From the NCBI RefSeq assembly GCF_032854445.1, contig NC_088305.1, forward strand, positions 7,505,606-7,569,605: a DNA stretch of 64,000 nucleotides. Reading direction: 5' to 3'. The DNA comes from Liolophura sinensis (Eukaryota > Mollusca > Polyplacophora > Chitonida > Chitonidae). Below are positions 53,001 through 58,379 of this stretch, in pieces. The position numbers and the translations under genes are program-made. How positions within the stretch are numbered: the first letter of the stretch is position 1; each line of letters opens with the position of its first letter. Under the pieces are notes generated by a model. That model was not told the origin of the DNA, ran no database searches, and saw nothing but the letters and a program-made list of their open reading frames with translations.

Positions 53001-55774
53001 AAGCGTATATTGTTTACATCGATATTAATTGAATTTTTATACCTATTTCCGGTCACAGATACATTTTTTACATAAAAACCGGAAGTATCCCTCAGTGAAA
53101 GAAGCTCTGCAGCACGAAGATGGCTTGGCTGTGATTGGCGTTTTTGTACAAGTAAGACTAATGACTTTTGTAATACATGGAGAAGTTTTGATATCATTTG
53201 TATAAAGGTTTATGTCATGTCATTTCATGACGCCAATGTTCTACCAAACCAAACACTCCGGGACACACCTCGCTTAAAACTGTAATACGTAATGGTGCTT
53301 AATGGAGGATTTCTTTTTAAACTGAACGGAGACTGAAGTTTGATTTCCTTGAACACCTATACGGACTGTATTAAAAGAGGGCACACATTGTACAGAGATA
53401 AACTTTCAAGTCATCAACACGATGTCATTATCTAATGGCTAACAAAAAAAATGAGCCAGTACCGCTATCTTAACACATCAATGTTTTTATGACCGTGTAC
53501 ATCACCTTGGGGCAATATGACGGTGTCACTAACGTCACACGATCTGGCGTCAGATCACGATCCGACGTCATGCTATGCAACACCAGCTCAGCGATTTGAG
53601 ATTTTGGAAACGTAACGCATACATTTACCTTTGCTACATCATGTTACCAGGTAGGTCCCACGGGAACCAGTGAGACTTTACAAGAAATTGTATCTAACCT
53701 AGATGCCATAAAGGCTGTGGGTAAGTTCATCCTTTAGCTTGGAATCATGTTATAGTTACAAATTTATACTTGCTGTAAAAATAAATGACACAGAATTTCA
53801 AGGTTTTCTGATTCGTTTAACAGTTCAGACAAATTCACCTTCATATATGTACCTTGTAGTAGAGTTGCTTATGGTAAAATCCCATTCTCCTTCTACATGT
53901 AACACATGTGGCGTTCTGTACGCTCGCTTTACATCACTGCCAACACTGGACAAGTGTGACCTGTCGAACCTGTGATACGCGCATAGATATGCCCAGGCTC
54001 AGCCTCAACACTGGTGTCCTCTCGCGGAACTATTTAATCAACATTTTAATCAACACTATACTGTGCACATTGTAGATGAATAGAATGCATGTGCATAAAG
54101 TATTTTTAGAAATTAGGGTTGAGACAGAGTTTTTGTGTTTTCTGACATCATTTCCCGCCGCATCACCGTGACCTGAGTGACGGTTAAGATTTCTGTACAA
54201 AATTTGCTAGTCGGGGACATTGTTGTAAAACGAACTCCGAGAACAGCACATGCGCTGTATGTAGTATGATAAAACTCGTGTAAACAGTGAATTCTTCAAT
54301 CAACAAGTGGGTCAATTCTTTTCTTTCAGGTCCAGGACTTCCTTTATTGCTTGACCCTAATGACCTTATGCCGTCGCCTGGCAACTGGTCCGAATACATA
54401 ACTTACCCAGGCTCCCTGACAACGCCCGGATGTTTTGAGGTAGTTCGCTGGCTTCTCCTTCAGGACCCCGTCACCATCACCGCAGACGAGGTAAAGATCA
54501 TTGCTCTCCGAGCCTCTTATATGTAATTATTTATTTATTCGATTGAAGACTATTTCACTTATTCAACGGGAGTCAGCATCATAGTTGGCGGAAACCGAGT
54601 ACAGCGCAGGGAAAATGCACTACAATACGCAGGCTGCTGGCGGACCTTCCCACGTACGACCTGAGAGGAAGCAATCATGAGCTAGACCTGAACTCACAAC
54701 GACTGCATTGGTGAGAGGCTCCTGCGTCATTGTTCTACGGTAGCATGCCAACCACTAAGTATCGAAGGCCCCAGTCTGTCATATACCATACACATTACAA
54801 TATCAAGCATATCCGCGTTGGCTGTGTAGGAGTTTCTCATATTTAGCGGAGGCTCTACACATTTATATTTGACAATGTTGCTGACTAGATTGATCCAAAA
54901 CATGAAACTTCGCTTTTATAATCTCTGCATGCATTTAAAAAAATTATATATATTTAAAAATAATAACGCTTCGAAGTTCTGCCATCTGAATCGTGTCATT
55001 TTGTTTTATGGCGGCAATACTACTGAAGTTCAAGAGTAATGATTCATTTATTCGTTCATTGTTCAGGGAAGCTAGGCCTCAGCAGATTGAATAATTATGG
55101 CCACAGAGTTAACATGCCGGTTTAAACAAAGGAGATAGGTGAAGAAGTGGTCAGCATTATAGCAGGTGTACTTACCACCATGATACTTTGCCATGATGAA
55201 AACTAAAATGCGAAATTCGATTGAGTTTATACAAGTTTACCCTTCGTCCGTTCCTCACTCCGTCTGTCCGTCAGTCCATCAGTGCGTCAGTCAGTCAGTC
55301 CGTCACTCAGTCAGTCAGTCCGGCTGTCGGTCCGTCACTCCGTCAGTCAACTGTAACTGTTCATCTTTTTTCTTTATTTATTTATTTGATTGGTGTTTTA
55401 CGCCGTACTCAGTAATATTTCACTCATGCGACAGCGGTCAGCATTGTAGTGCGTGGAAACATTCAATATTACACACGAAATATTAGTTGTCTGTTTTCAA
55501 CAAAATTATGCCCGTTTTGGCTCTCCTATGGACTTTAATGTACCGGTAGTCAAGTCAAGAATGCTTGTTTTTGCTCTTTCACTTTTGGAATATGTAATAT
55601 GTGTAATATGTCAGACCATCAGTAGGTAAAATATTTCATTTTCGTTTTCAGCTTCAGAAATTCCGCACGTTACTAACAGGTGATGCTGACTCCGAGCCCA
55701 TGGGGACAATGGGGAACTTCCGGCCCCCTCAACCTTTGAACAGTCGGCAGGTAGAACTGGTTCAAACAGCCTAA
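27896..55774 (+). CDS. Secreted VWD-like / triple alpha-carbonic anhydrase protein, 26 exons, about 1108 residues
   Basis: Exons: 27896-28016, 32169-32410, 34141-34237, 35435-35560, 35849-35974, 36487-36663, 37328-37488, 38315-38407, 38974-39055, 39520-39680, 41126-41234, 42205-42240, 42803-42838, 44164-44283, 44723-44899, 45692-45852, 47285-47377, 49270-49339, 49603-49769, 50684-50873, 51221-51394, 51917-52077, 53059-53151, 53651-53720, 54330-54490, 55652-55774. They sum to 3327 nt with every phase matching, ending in TAA (55772-55774). Order of parts: signal peptide (1-22, MRLLRVVKWCLLLGLLDNCS), VWD-like region (about 41-195), acidic linker (196-237), CA domain 1 (238-498, one zinc ligand lost), Pro-rich linker with duplicated micro-exon (499-562), CA domain 2 (563 to about 825), short linker, CA domain 3 (849-1108). 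The start has A at -3. The product should be a large extracellular protein with two working CA units. Two-domain CAs are known from giant clams; I know of no VWD-CA-CA-CA protein. The model assumes one transcript; two genes cannot be wholly excluded, but no new signal peptide or stop occurs between domains. Confidence 0.88.
28360..28465 (+). mobile_element. SINE (family A), 5' truncated
   Basis: GGTCGTGGGTTTCACCCGGG, GTCCGGTTTCCTCCCGCCAT, AATGCTGGCCGCTGTC and the tail ACACCAATCAAATAAATAAA. Confidence 0.85.
28466..28985 (+). other. Intron 1 of the triple-CA gene, no features seen
   Basis: No exon or repeat recognised. Confidence 0.5.
28990..29140. repeat. Dispersed repeat shared with 21770-21930
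   Basis: TAGAATAAAAC, GGTAAATTGACAAGAGGCC and CAGCTATCACACTGTCGTCG match the earlier copy. Confidence 0.6.
29590..29940. repeat. 40-bp minisatellite
   Basis: About eight units of TAGGCTTATATCAATTGTTT, ACGGCTTGCAACACAGGTTG. Confidence 0.92.
29941..31089 (+). other. Intron 1 of the triple-CA gene, no exon seen
   Basis: A decayed SINE-like tail lies at about 30340-30430 (GCATTCCGGTTTCATCCACC, ATTGTATAAGTAAAAA). Otherwise featureless. Confidence 0.5.
31090..31925. repeat. 54-bp minisatellite with a 162-bp higher-order period
   Basis: About 15 units of ACAGTACCCTTCGTTACCAG, GAATGAAAATGTACCGTAC, TTGTTCATTACTAAA. In the first part three units form a 162-bp block that is repeated almost exactly (compare 31155 onward with 31317 onward). 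The length is 18 codons, so frames on both strands stay open without being genes. Confidence 0.92.
32169..35560 (+). CDS. Exons 2-4 of the triple-CA gene: divergent von Willebrand type D-like region
   Basis: Exons 32169-32410, 34141-34237 and 35435-35560 encode residues 41-195. The order of landmarks fits a VWD domain: a first Cys (46) followed by RFDGATRTL (FDG at 57-59), a second Cys (76) before QFHVTVTITG, repeated beta strands (AHLFLTVKDGTRVV), a Cys in GGYDCLSMAG, GFASIIVNRDLKLETY, and near the end LCGTCGYVPD (179-187), which resembles the CGLCGN..D signature of VWD. Six Cys in all. In other proteins VWD domains assemble or bind matrix. The match is by eye and the domain is short (about 155 residues), so it is a degenerate member at best. 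Exon 5 (35849-35974) follows with an acidic linker rich in D, E and N and ends in an unusual GTTTGT donor. Confidence 0.6.
32740..34120. repeat. 75-bp satellite made of three 25-bp monomers
   Basis: About 17 units fill intron 2. Each 75-bp unit consists of three related 25-mers starting AAGATCTTCACTAAGTCAAG, GCGATCTTTACTAACCGGTG and GAGATCTTCACCAAGTTGTG. All share GATCTT near the start. Some units lack one or two monomers. The array ends only about 40 bases before exon 3. Confidence 0.92.
34488..34730 (+). mobile_element. SINE (family A), near full length
   Basis: GCTTCCGTGGTTCAGTTGGT, AATGACCCAGGAGCCTCTCA, GAGTTCAAGTCCGAGC, GTCCGGTTTCGTCCCACCAT, tail AAAACACCAATCAAATAAAG. Confidence 0.9.
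34731..35071 (+). other. Triple-CA gene intron 3, no features seen
   Basis: No exon or repeat recognised between two SINEs. Confidence 0.5.
35072..35338 (+). mobile_element. SINE (family A), diverged full length
   Basis: GGTTAGTGTGCTAGAGCAGC, AATAACCCAGGAATCTTGCA, GTAAGTTCAAGTCCAAATCA, GTGTCCGGTTTCCTCCCATG, tail GCGTAAAACACCAGTTAAAT. Same orientation as its neighbour at 34488. Confidence 0.85.
35975..36486 (+). other. Intron 5 of the triple-CA gene
   Basis: Contains three TTAGGG units at 36418-36435, otherwise no features. Confidence 0.6.
36418..36435 (+). repeat. Interstitial telomere-type repeat, (TTAGGG)3
   Basis: Three perfect TTAGGG units, 50 bases before the first exon of CA domain 1. 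Confidence 0.85.
36487..41234 (+). CDS. Exons 6-11 of the triple-CA gene: carbonic anhydrase domain 1 with one zinc ligand lost
   Basis: Six exons (177, 161, 93, 82, 161, 109 nt) encode residues 238-498. The fold is intact: GPDHW, RQSPINIE, GHAPSL (proton-shuttle His298), GSEH, IHFVNYNTRY (third zinc His352), [21 protein letters not shown] and GNYRPVAPLNRR. The strand that normally carries the first two zinc ligands reads LLGLRIHFG, so the first His is Arg327 and only His329 remains. The same His94-to-Arg change defines the catalytically dead CA-related protein VIII of vertebrates, so this domain probably does not hold zinc normally and is probably inactive. It is the most diverged of the three domains. 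It may serve in binding or folding. Confidence 0.9.
36895..37066 (+). mobile_element. SINE (family A), head truncated
   Basis: GTACGTGTGGAGGTCTGACA, GCAACCTGCGGATGGACGTG, then the tail GAGTATGGTGTAAAACACCA, within intron 6. A similar minor SINE tail lies at about 36790-36865. Confidence 0.8.
37489..37904 (+). other. Triple-CA gene intron 7, first part
   Basis: No exon or recognised repeat before the SINE at 37905. Confidence 0.5.
37905..38180 (+). mobile_element. SINE (family B), head truncated
   Basis: TAAAGGAGGAAGTTGTAGC, CCCGTATCAGTATAATGGCT (its start duplicated locally), GCGATGGAAATCCGGTCTG and the tail TTCGACGTTAAACCCCAAGC. Confidence 0.8.
38408..38973 (+). other. Triple-CA gene intron 8, no features seen
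   Basis: Starts with the weak donor GTGTGT. No repeat recognised. Confidence 0.5.
39224..39302. repeat. Four ~19-bp tandem units
   Basis: GAAACTTTATTTTACAGAG and variants, in intron 9. Confidence 0.75.
39845..40600. repeat. Degenerate CCCTAA/CCTAACC repeat field
   Basis: About 750 bases of C-rich, telomere-like words (CACCCTAACCCTAACCTAGC, ACTAACACCCTAACC) with no fixed period, in intron 10. The C-rich strand is the plus strand, opposite to the TTAGGG units at 36418. Confidence 0.85.
40601..41125 (+). other. Triple-CA gene intron 10, last part, no features seen
   Basis: Ends GCGTTTCAG before exon 11. Confidence 0.5.
41385..41640 (+). mobile_element. SINE (family A), near full length
   Basis: GGGCTCCGTGGCAGAGGTGG, AATGCGGTCGCTGCGAG, GGAAGGTCTGACCGCAACCT, and the tail GAGTACGGCGTAAAACACCA, AATAAATAAAC. 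Confidence 0.9.
41641..42147 (+). other. Intron 11 of the triple-CA gene, no exon seen
   Basis: AT-rich. A weak family-A tail remnant may lie near 41845-41890 (CATATTCAAGAATTTTTCAC). Confidence 0.45.
42148..43620 (+). repeat. Segmental duplication: micro-exon plus 31-bp array, twice
   Basis: Unit 1 is about 42148-42735 and unit 2 about 42736-43620. Each has GATAAGC(A/G)(A/G)ACTTTGATATTG, a 3' splice site CTTTCTTGTTTTCAG, a 36-nt exon, the donor GTAGGA(G/A)(A/G)ATG, a GTGGTTCA word, GGATAACTTATG, then a 31-bp array (GTAGGCATCGCCTGAGGCAA, CTTGTGATACA). The arrays hold about 14 and 21 units; the end of array 2 shows a 91-bp three-unit period (43327, 43418, 43509). Confidence 0.9.
42205..44283 (+). 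CDS. Exons 12-14 of the triple-CA gene: linker with duplicated 36-nt micro-exon
   Basis: Exons 42205-42240 and 42803-42838 are 36 nt each, phase 1 on both sides, and encode EPGLHTEPLVP and EPGLYMEPLVP. Skipping either keeps the frame. Exon 44164-44283 (120 nt) encodes DLPSLEQRASDIEGPTRPG and on to TFNYDVNSPS, which leads into CA domain 2 just as FNYDPN leads into the single-domain enzyme. The linker between domains 1 and 2 is thus about 64 residues, Pro-rich and basic. The strand of 33 identical or near-identical bases between the micro-exons shows the duplication is young. Confidence 0.85.
43840..44015 (-). mobile_element. SINE family C
   Basis: TTTTTCAGTCATATGACCTC, GAAGCATCATGCCGAAAGCA, CCAGACATGACACCCCACCC, GACACTAGGTCGACCAGTC. 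Confidence 0.75.
44365..44530 (-). mobile_element. SINE family C, truncated
   Basis: GCTTGGGGTTTAACGCCGTA, TTAGTCATATGACCATGGCG, CATGCCGCCTAAGTGCTGCC, AAGTATCATGCAGAAGATA. Confidence 0.75.
44537..44665 (-). mobile_element. SINE (family A), internally deleted
   Basis: TATTTCACTGGTGTTTACCG (tail) joined to a box-B complement GATTCGAACTCACAGC and a decayed tRNA-like head. Confidence 0.5.
44723..50873 (+). CDS. Exons 15-20 of the triple-CA gene: carbonic anhydrase domain 2, active site intact
   Basis: Six exons (177, 161, 93, 70, 167, 190 nt). Motifs in order: GHAHWKDQ, ACDASRAASRQSPVDI, RNNGHSP (proton-shuttle His623), LLQFHMHFGP (zinc His652 and His654), GSEHLLDG, ELHFVHKNRKY (zinc His677), [25 protein letters not shown] (substrate Thr), GNFRPPQPMNGR. 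All residues needed for zinc and catalysis are present; the Pro that usually follows the two Thr is Gln. Cys in ACDAS and TTQGC can form the disulfide of secreted CAs. Exon 20 also encodes the linker to domain 3 (RPDAPAAEHKGLSHTFDYD). It closely resembles domain 3, so the two arose by a later duplication than domain 1. Confidence 0.93.
44900..45691 (+). other. Triple-CA gene intron 15
   Basis: Holds a short (GT)n run at 45167-45182, nothing else recognised. Confidence 0.5.
45853..46332 (+). other. Triple-CA gene intron 16, first part, no features seen
   Basis: A word (GATATCTGGATA) recurs near 45970 and 46032. No exon seen. Confidence 0.45.
46335..46562 (-). mobile_element. SINE (family A), internally deleted
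   Basis: GATTGGTGTTTTACTCCGTA, ACGGCCGGAGAGGAAGCCAG, and the head ACCAACTGAGCCACGGAGGC at the right end. Confidence 0.88.
46563..47284 (+). other. Triple-CA gene intron 16, last part, no features seen
   Basis: Ends GTGTTTTGCAG. No exon or repeat recognised. Confidence 0.5.
47680..48300 (+). mobile_element. Tc1/mariner-like transposon relic with long inverted repeats
   Basis: Inverted arms of about 118 bp: 47696-47815 (AATCAAGTCAACACACTG, GATGTGCTCCAATGAGCATG, GATCGGATTTTGA) and 48174-48291 (TCAAAATCCGAACGATAATG, CTCATTGGAGCACATCCGC, TGTGTTGACTTGATTACAG). Between them, 47869-48135 is the 3' end of a transposase: PTEHLWDQLKPAVYRH (the Glu is the third catalytic residue of the DDE family), RHLLQEEWLVIPQNRI, then KHGGYTRF and stop. 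The first two catalytic Asp and the DNA-binding part are missing, so it cannot move by itself. It sits in intron 17. Confidence 0.88.
48301..48624 (+). other. Triple-CA gene intron 17, no features seen
   Basis: No repeat or exon recognised. Confidence 0.5.
48625..48960 (-). mobile_element. SINE (family A), followed by a second SINE-like tail
   Basis: 48625-48835: GATTGGCGTTGTACGCCCTA, CCGGGCAGAGCCCGGGCGG, CACGTACGGCCAAAGAGGAA, box-B complement TTTGAACTCACAG. 48860-48960 is another diverged tail in plus orientation (TCTGGTTTCCTGTAACCATA, GCGTTTAACACCAATAAATC). Confidence 0.75.
49945..50018. repeat. (TA)n microsatellite
   Basis: Pure TA tract in intron 19, directly before a SINE tail. Confidence 0.95.
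50019..50275 (-). mobile_element. SINE family C, near full length
   Basis: CTTCGGGTGTAACGTCGTAC, CAATTTTTCAGTCTTGAG, GGCAAGGCGAATCCATGCCG, CAGACATGACATCCCACCCA, and a tRNA-like head complement near 50245-50270 (CCTAACCATTAGGCCATCC). Confidence 0.8.
50276..50683 (+). other. Triple-CA gene intron 19, last part, no features seen
   Basis: Ends CGCCGTTTTCAG. Confidence 0.5.
51221..55774 (+). CDS. Exons 21-26 of the triple-CA gene: carbonic anhydrase domain 3, active site intact
   Basis: Six exons (174, 161, 93, 70, 161, 123 nt), residues 849-1108. Motifs: GPLHWAELD, ACDASRNGKRQSPIDV, RNNGHWPVF (proton-shuttle His908), LLQFHIHFGP (zinc His937 and His939), GSEHLMGG, EIHFLHKNRKY (zinc His962), YPGSLTTPGCFE (substrate Thr), GNFRPPQPLNSRQ. 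The protein ends seven residues after the family's usual last strand (VELVQTA), with no GPI signal or membrane segment, so it should be soluble and secreted. Exon lengths equal those of domain 2 except the first, fifth and last. Confidence 0.94.
51435..51730. repeat. (GTGC/GT)n microsatellite and 45-bp minisatellite
   Basis: 51435-51495 is GTGCGTGCGCGTG-type sequence turning to pure GT. 51525-51730 holds about five 45-bp units (TGTAGAGATACAAGTCTGAG, ACTTCACTCACTTAGGATC) in intron 21. Confidence 0.9.
52078..52690 (+). repeat. 47-bp minisatellite starting at the donor of CA exon 22
   Basis: About 13 units of 47 bp: GGGCATCTGATAGAGGGGAA, GCCTTTGTCAGCAGAG, GTACATGTATA. The last 36 bases of exon 22 plus the first 11 of the intron (GAACATCTAATGGGAGGAAA, GGCTTTCCCAGCAGAG, GTAATTGTACA) align to the unit without gaps, 34 of 47 identical. 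Nearly every unit keeps CAGAG/GTAC, a usable-looking donor. 47 is not a multiple of three. Confidence 0.92.
52691..53058 (+). other. Triple-CA gene intron 22, last part, no features seen
   Basis: AT-rich. Ends TTTCCGGTCACAG. Confidence 0.5.
53152..53650 (+). other. Triple-CA gene intron 23, no features seen
   Basis: A short stretch near 53530-53570 has several ACGTCA words (TAACGTCACAC, CGACGTCATG), reminiscent of the CRE cluster but without a perfect site. Confidence 0.45.
53721..54329 (+). other. Triple-CA gene intron 24, no features seen
   Basis: Ends TTTTCTTTCAG. Confidence 0.5.
54527..54770 (-). mobile_element. SINE (family A), diverged
   Basis: TTATTTATTCGATTGAAGAC, TTCCCACGTACGACCTGAGA, GACCTGAACTCACAACGACT and a decayed head. 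Confidence 0.8.
54771..55244 (+). other. Triple-CA gene intron 25, no features seen
   Basis: AT-rich, no exon or repeat recognised. Confidence 0.5.
55245..55350. repeat. (CAGT/CCGT)n simple repeat
   Basis: GTCAGTCAGTCAGTCCGTCA type units. Confidence 0.85.
55372..55475 (-). mobile_element. SINE (family A), tail half
   Basis: TTTGATTGGTGTTTTACGCC, GTACTCAGTAATATTTCACT. Confidence 0.85.
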
Positions 55775-56065
55775 AATATCAGCAGCTCGATTTCATGTAA
55801 ACTGATGGTACATACGAGTAGTTTTCTGTGCGTCGAAACAGACATTAGTCTTGCAACCGATTACATAATAGTACCGAAATTGACATTTCTGTTTGCACAC
55901 TCTTACTGTGTAGTCTACAGAAGCCTATTGGTGCTACCGTAAATAAATAAAATGTGTCCAACTAATTCGCTAAAACGGAATAGTAATCCGTTTTAACATC
56001 GGAATAGTAATCCGTTTTAACATCAGAATAGTAATTCGTTTTAACATCGGAGTAGTAATCAGTTT
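55775..56065 (+). other. Triple-CA gene 3'UTR, poly(A) signal, and 24-bp repeat
   Basis: AATAAA at 55942-55947 (overlapping a second AATAAA) is the likely poly(A) signal, about 170 bases after the stop. Just beyond, 55975-56065 has four units of GAATAGTAATCCGTTTTAAC. Confidence 0.6.
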
Positions 56066-57930
56066 TCACGAATAAGCTGGACACATTTTTCATTTACACT
56101 GACACCAATACGCTTCCGCAGTAGCCCGTGGCAGAATACTTGTATAAACTTAATTAAAATATTTCTTTCACACTTTAAAGTAAGTGACATTCTTTATTTG
56201 TTTAGCTTTTGTTGTTGTTGTCCTGTAGGCATGACCGGTTTCTTGTCGTGCGTTTTTGAAATGCGCATGTGTCGCAGCTTATGACCACACAGTAACAACT
56301 TTTCTCGTTTCCATTCGAGAAGTCGTGTGATGTACGACGCCTACTCTCTTAAACCATGTGTTAAAATGTCCACATGTTGTAACACAATGCTAAATTAAAA
56401 AATTTGTAACATTTAAAATGCCGAACACAACACGTGAAAGAGTAGCATCTAAATATTTTGTCAAATGTCAAATTTCTAGCACTTGAAAAAGGGTTAAGGT
56501 AACATGACAAAGGGTTTACCTCCTCATCACTGCTGAAATTTCGGATTTAACCCTATTAAAGTTACATTTCAATATTCAGTTGTAAGATACAAGCCTTCCC
56601 AAACAAAAGCACCTTTTCATATTTGCTTCCGGTGGTTTCACAATAGCCGCGGGGAACCTGCTTGGTACCTCAAAATATCGAAAATATTCCGAATACAAAT
56701 CATGTTGTCACGGACACAAAGACTCAAGACACGAATAATTACAAATCTCACTTGTACTATTCCTTTTATTGAAAACAAAAATATTTTATAAATTTACAGC
56801 AAAATGAGAAATTTCTGCATGTGCATCTATTGGGATCCATTAAATGTGTTTTTTTCGGGAAATAAGATGTTAAATCGTAACACGATTCCGGATCACAGGT
56901 AACACGATTTCATTTAATTCCTTTATATATTCCTTTATTTACATCGTTGGTACATTTATTATCTTATTTAGTTGAATCTGTTCAGTGATCACTCGTCCAT
57001 GGATGGTTACGTACTACTCTTCTAGTCCTGCTTTCTTGAGTGAGTGAGTGCTTGGGGTTTAACCTCCCAACTCTACCAACTATGCTATCGGGGCCGGTCC
57101 TGCTTTCTTGAAGCTCACTTGTAATTAACTCAGTATGAACACTTGTAGCATGCTACGATGTGCACTTAGCCGCCGTGTGTTACGGGTAAATGAATAGTAA
57201 CAAAGGTTGCCTAAATTATTCACAGGTCACATGATAGAGTATGGCGGTTTTTTTACGTTTAACGACAAAAGAGTTCGAACTCGAAACTGTCCTCTTATGA
57301 TGTAAAGCTGTGCGATATCCCCTAGCGTTCTTAAGTAGGATGGCGTTGAGGTTTCAAACAAACCCTCTCAAAATGGAAACTGGGAGGCTCCCTGAGTTGA
57401 CTGTTTCCGAACACTGAACACGAATTCAATAATTCTTTCGGCTGCTAGATGTATCTTTACTTTCACCAATTCGTGTTGGCAGAAAACCTATCTATTTCAC
57501 GTGCTTTGCAGAACGGGTCGCCATGGTACGTGGTCGCTGACCTCCGTGCAATGATGATTGGCACATAGTCCAATGGAAGCCATTTTAACCGTGCTGGCGG
57601 CTCAGTTTGGTACATTACGCTGCGGTCAAAGATGAGTCTTGATTCTGAAAGGTGAAACTCATCGCTTGTGTTAGCTGGCCATTGCCATTAAACCGGCCAG
57701 TGGGCAGATAACAACATACCACGAAGGCGTCAGCCTCGGCGAATGGGCAAACAATGAATAAAGTAGCTTCAGGTCATCTAGAAGGGTGTATCCTGAAAAA
57801 TAAAATACAGAAAAAATAATTACTGTCCAACCAAAACGATATTAAAGGTGTAATAATGGCAGAGGGACAGGTTACACAAAGGGGAATGTATCGCGTCACA
57901 TCGCTTTCGGCCATGACGCCGCGATGTTTG
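56066..57930. other. Intergenic, no gene seen
   Basis: A possible decayed palindromic element near 56355-56480 (GTTGTAACACAATGCTAAAT) and a SINE B tail fragment at 57040-57105 (GAGTGAGTGAGTGCTTGGGG) are the only recognisable pieces. The minus-strand EGF gene's 3'UTR must lie somewhere in the right part; TTTATT near 56764 would be AATAAA on that strand. Confidence 0.45.
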
Positions 57931-57948
57931 TGTACTTCCGGAAGTACA
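57931..57948. promoter_or_regulatory. 18-bp perfect palindrome with two ETS-type cores
   Basis: TGTACTTCCGGAAGTACA: two CCGGAAGT cores head to head, the high-affinity site type of ETS factors. It lies about 430 bases beyond the stop of the minus-strand EGF gene, so its target is unclear. Confidence 0.35.
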
Positions 57949-58379
57949 TAGATGGAGAGAAGCATGCCACTGCGTTATTTTGTCACGGGAGCAATGTTAC
58001 TAAAATATTTGTTTGCGATATGGAGGGATTGTAGAAAGAAATTTGTCGTCTGCAGGTTACGGCCAGTACTGTCAAATTTATCTGGTGCGACCTCACATTA
58101 GGTATGGTCAGACAGCAAAAATGTAGCCAGTTGAGGAGATATGTGTTGAAGGCGGGAAGGAATTTTTAGAATGCAGTCATATATATTAATTAATTGCCGA
58201 GGCAGGCGTTTTACTCCCGAGATCACAGTGGCCCCTAAATATTTGTAAAAATATACAATAAATTGTTTTTTTATCTACATATTATATTTAAGTAGTTACG
58301 ACAGAGTGGTGGAAGTCTGTATTCGCTACGTAAATCTCAAACAAGAAAGAAAAAAAAACAAAAAAAAGCAAGAAGGCAG

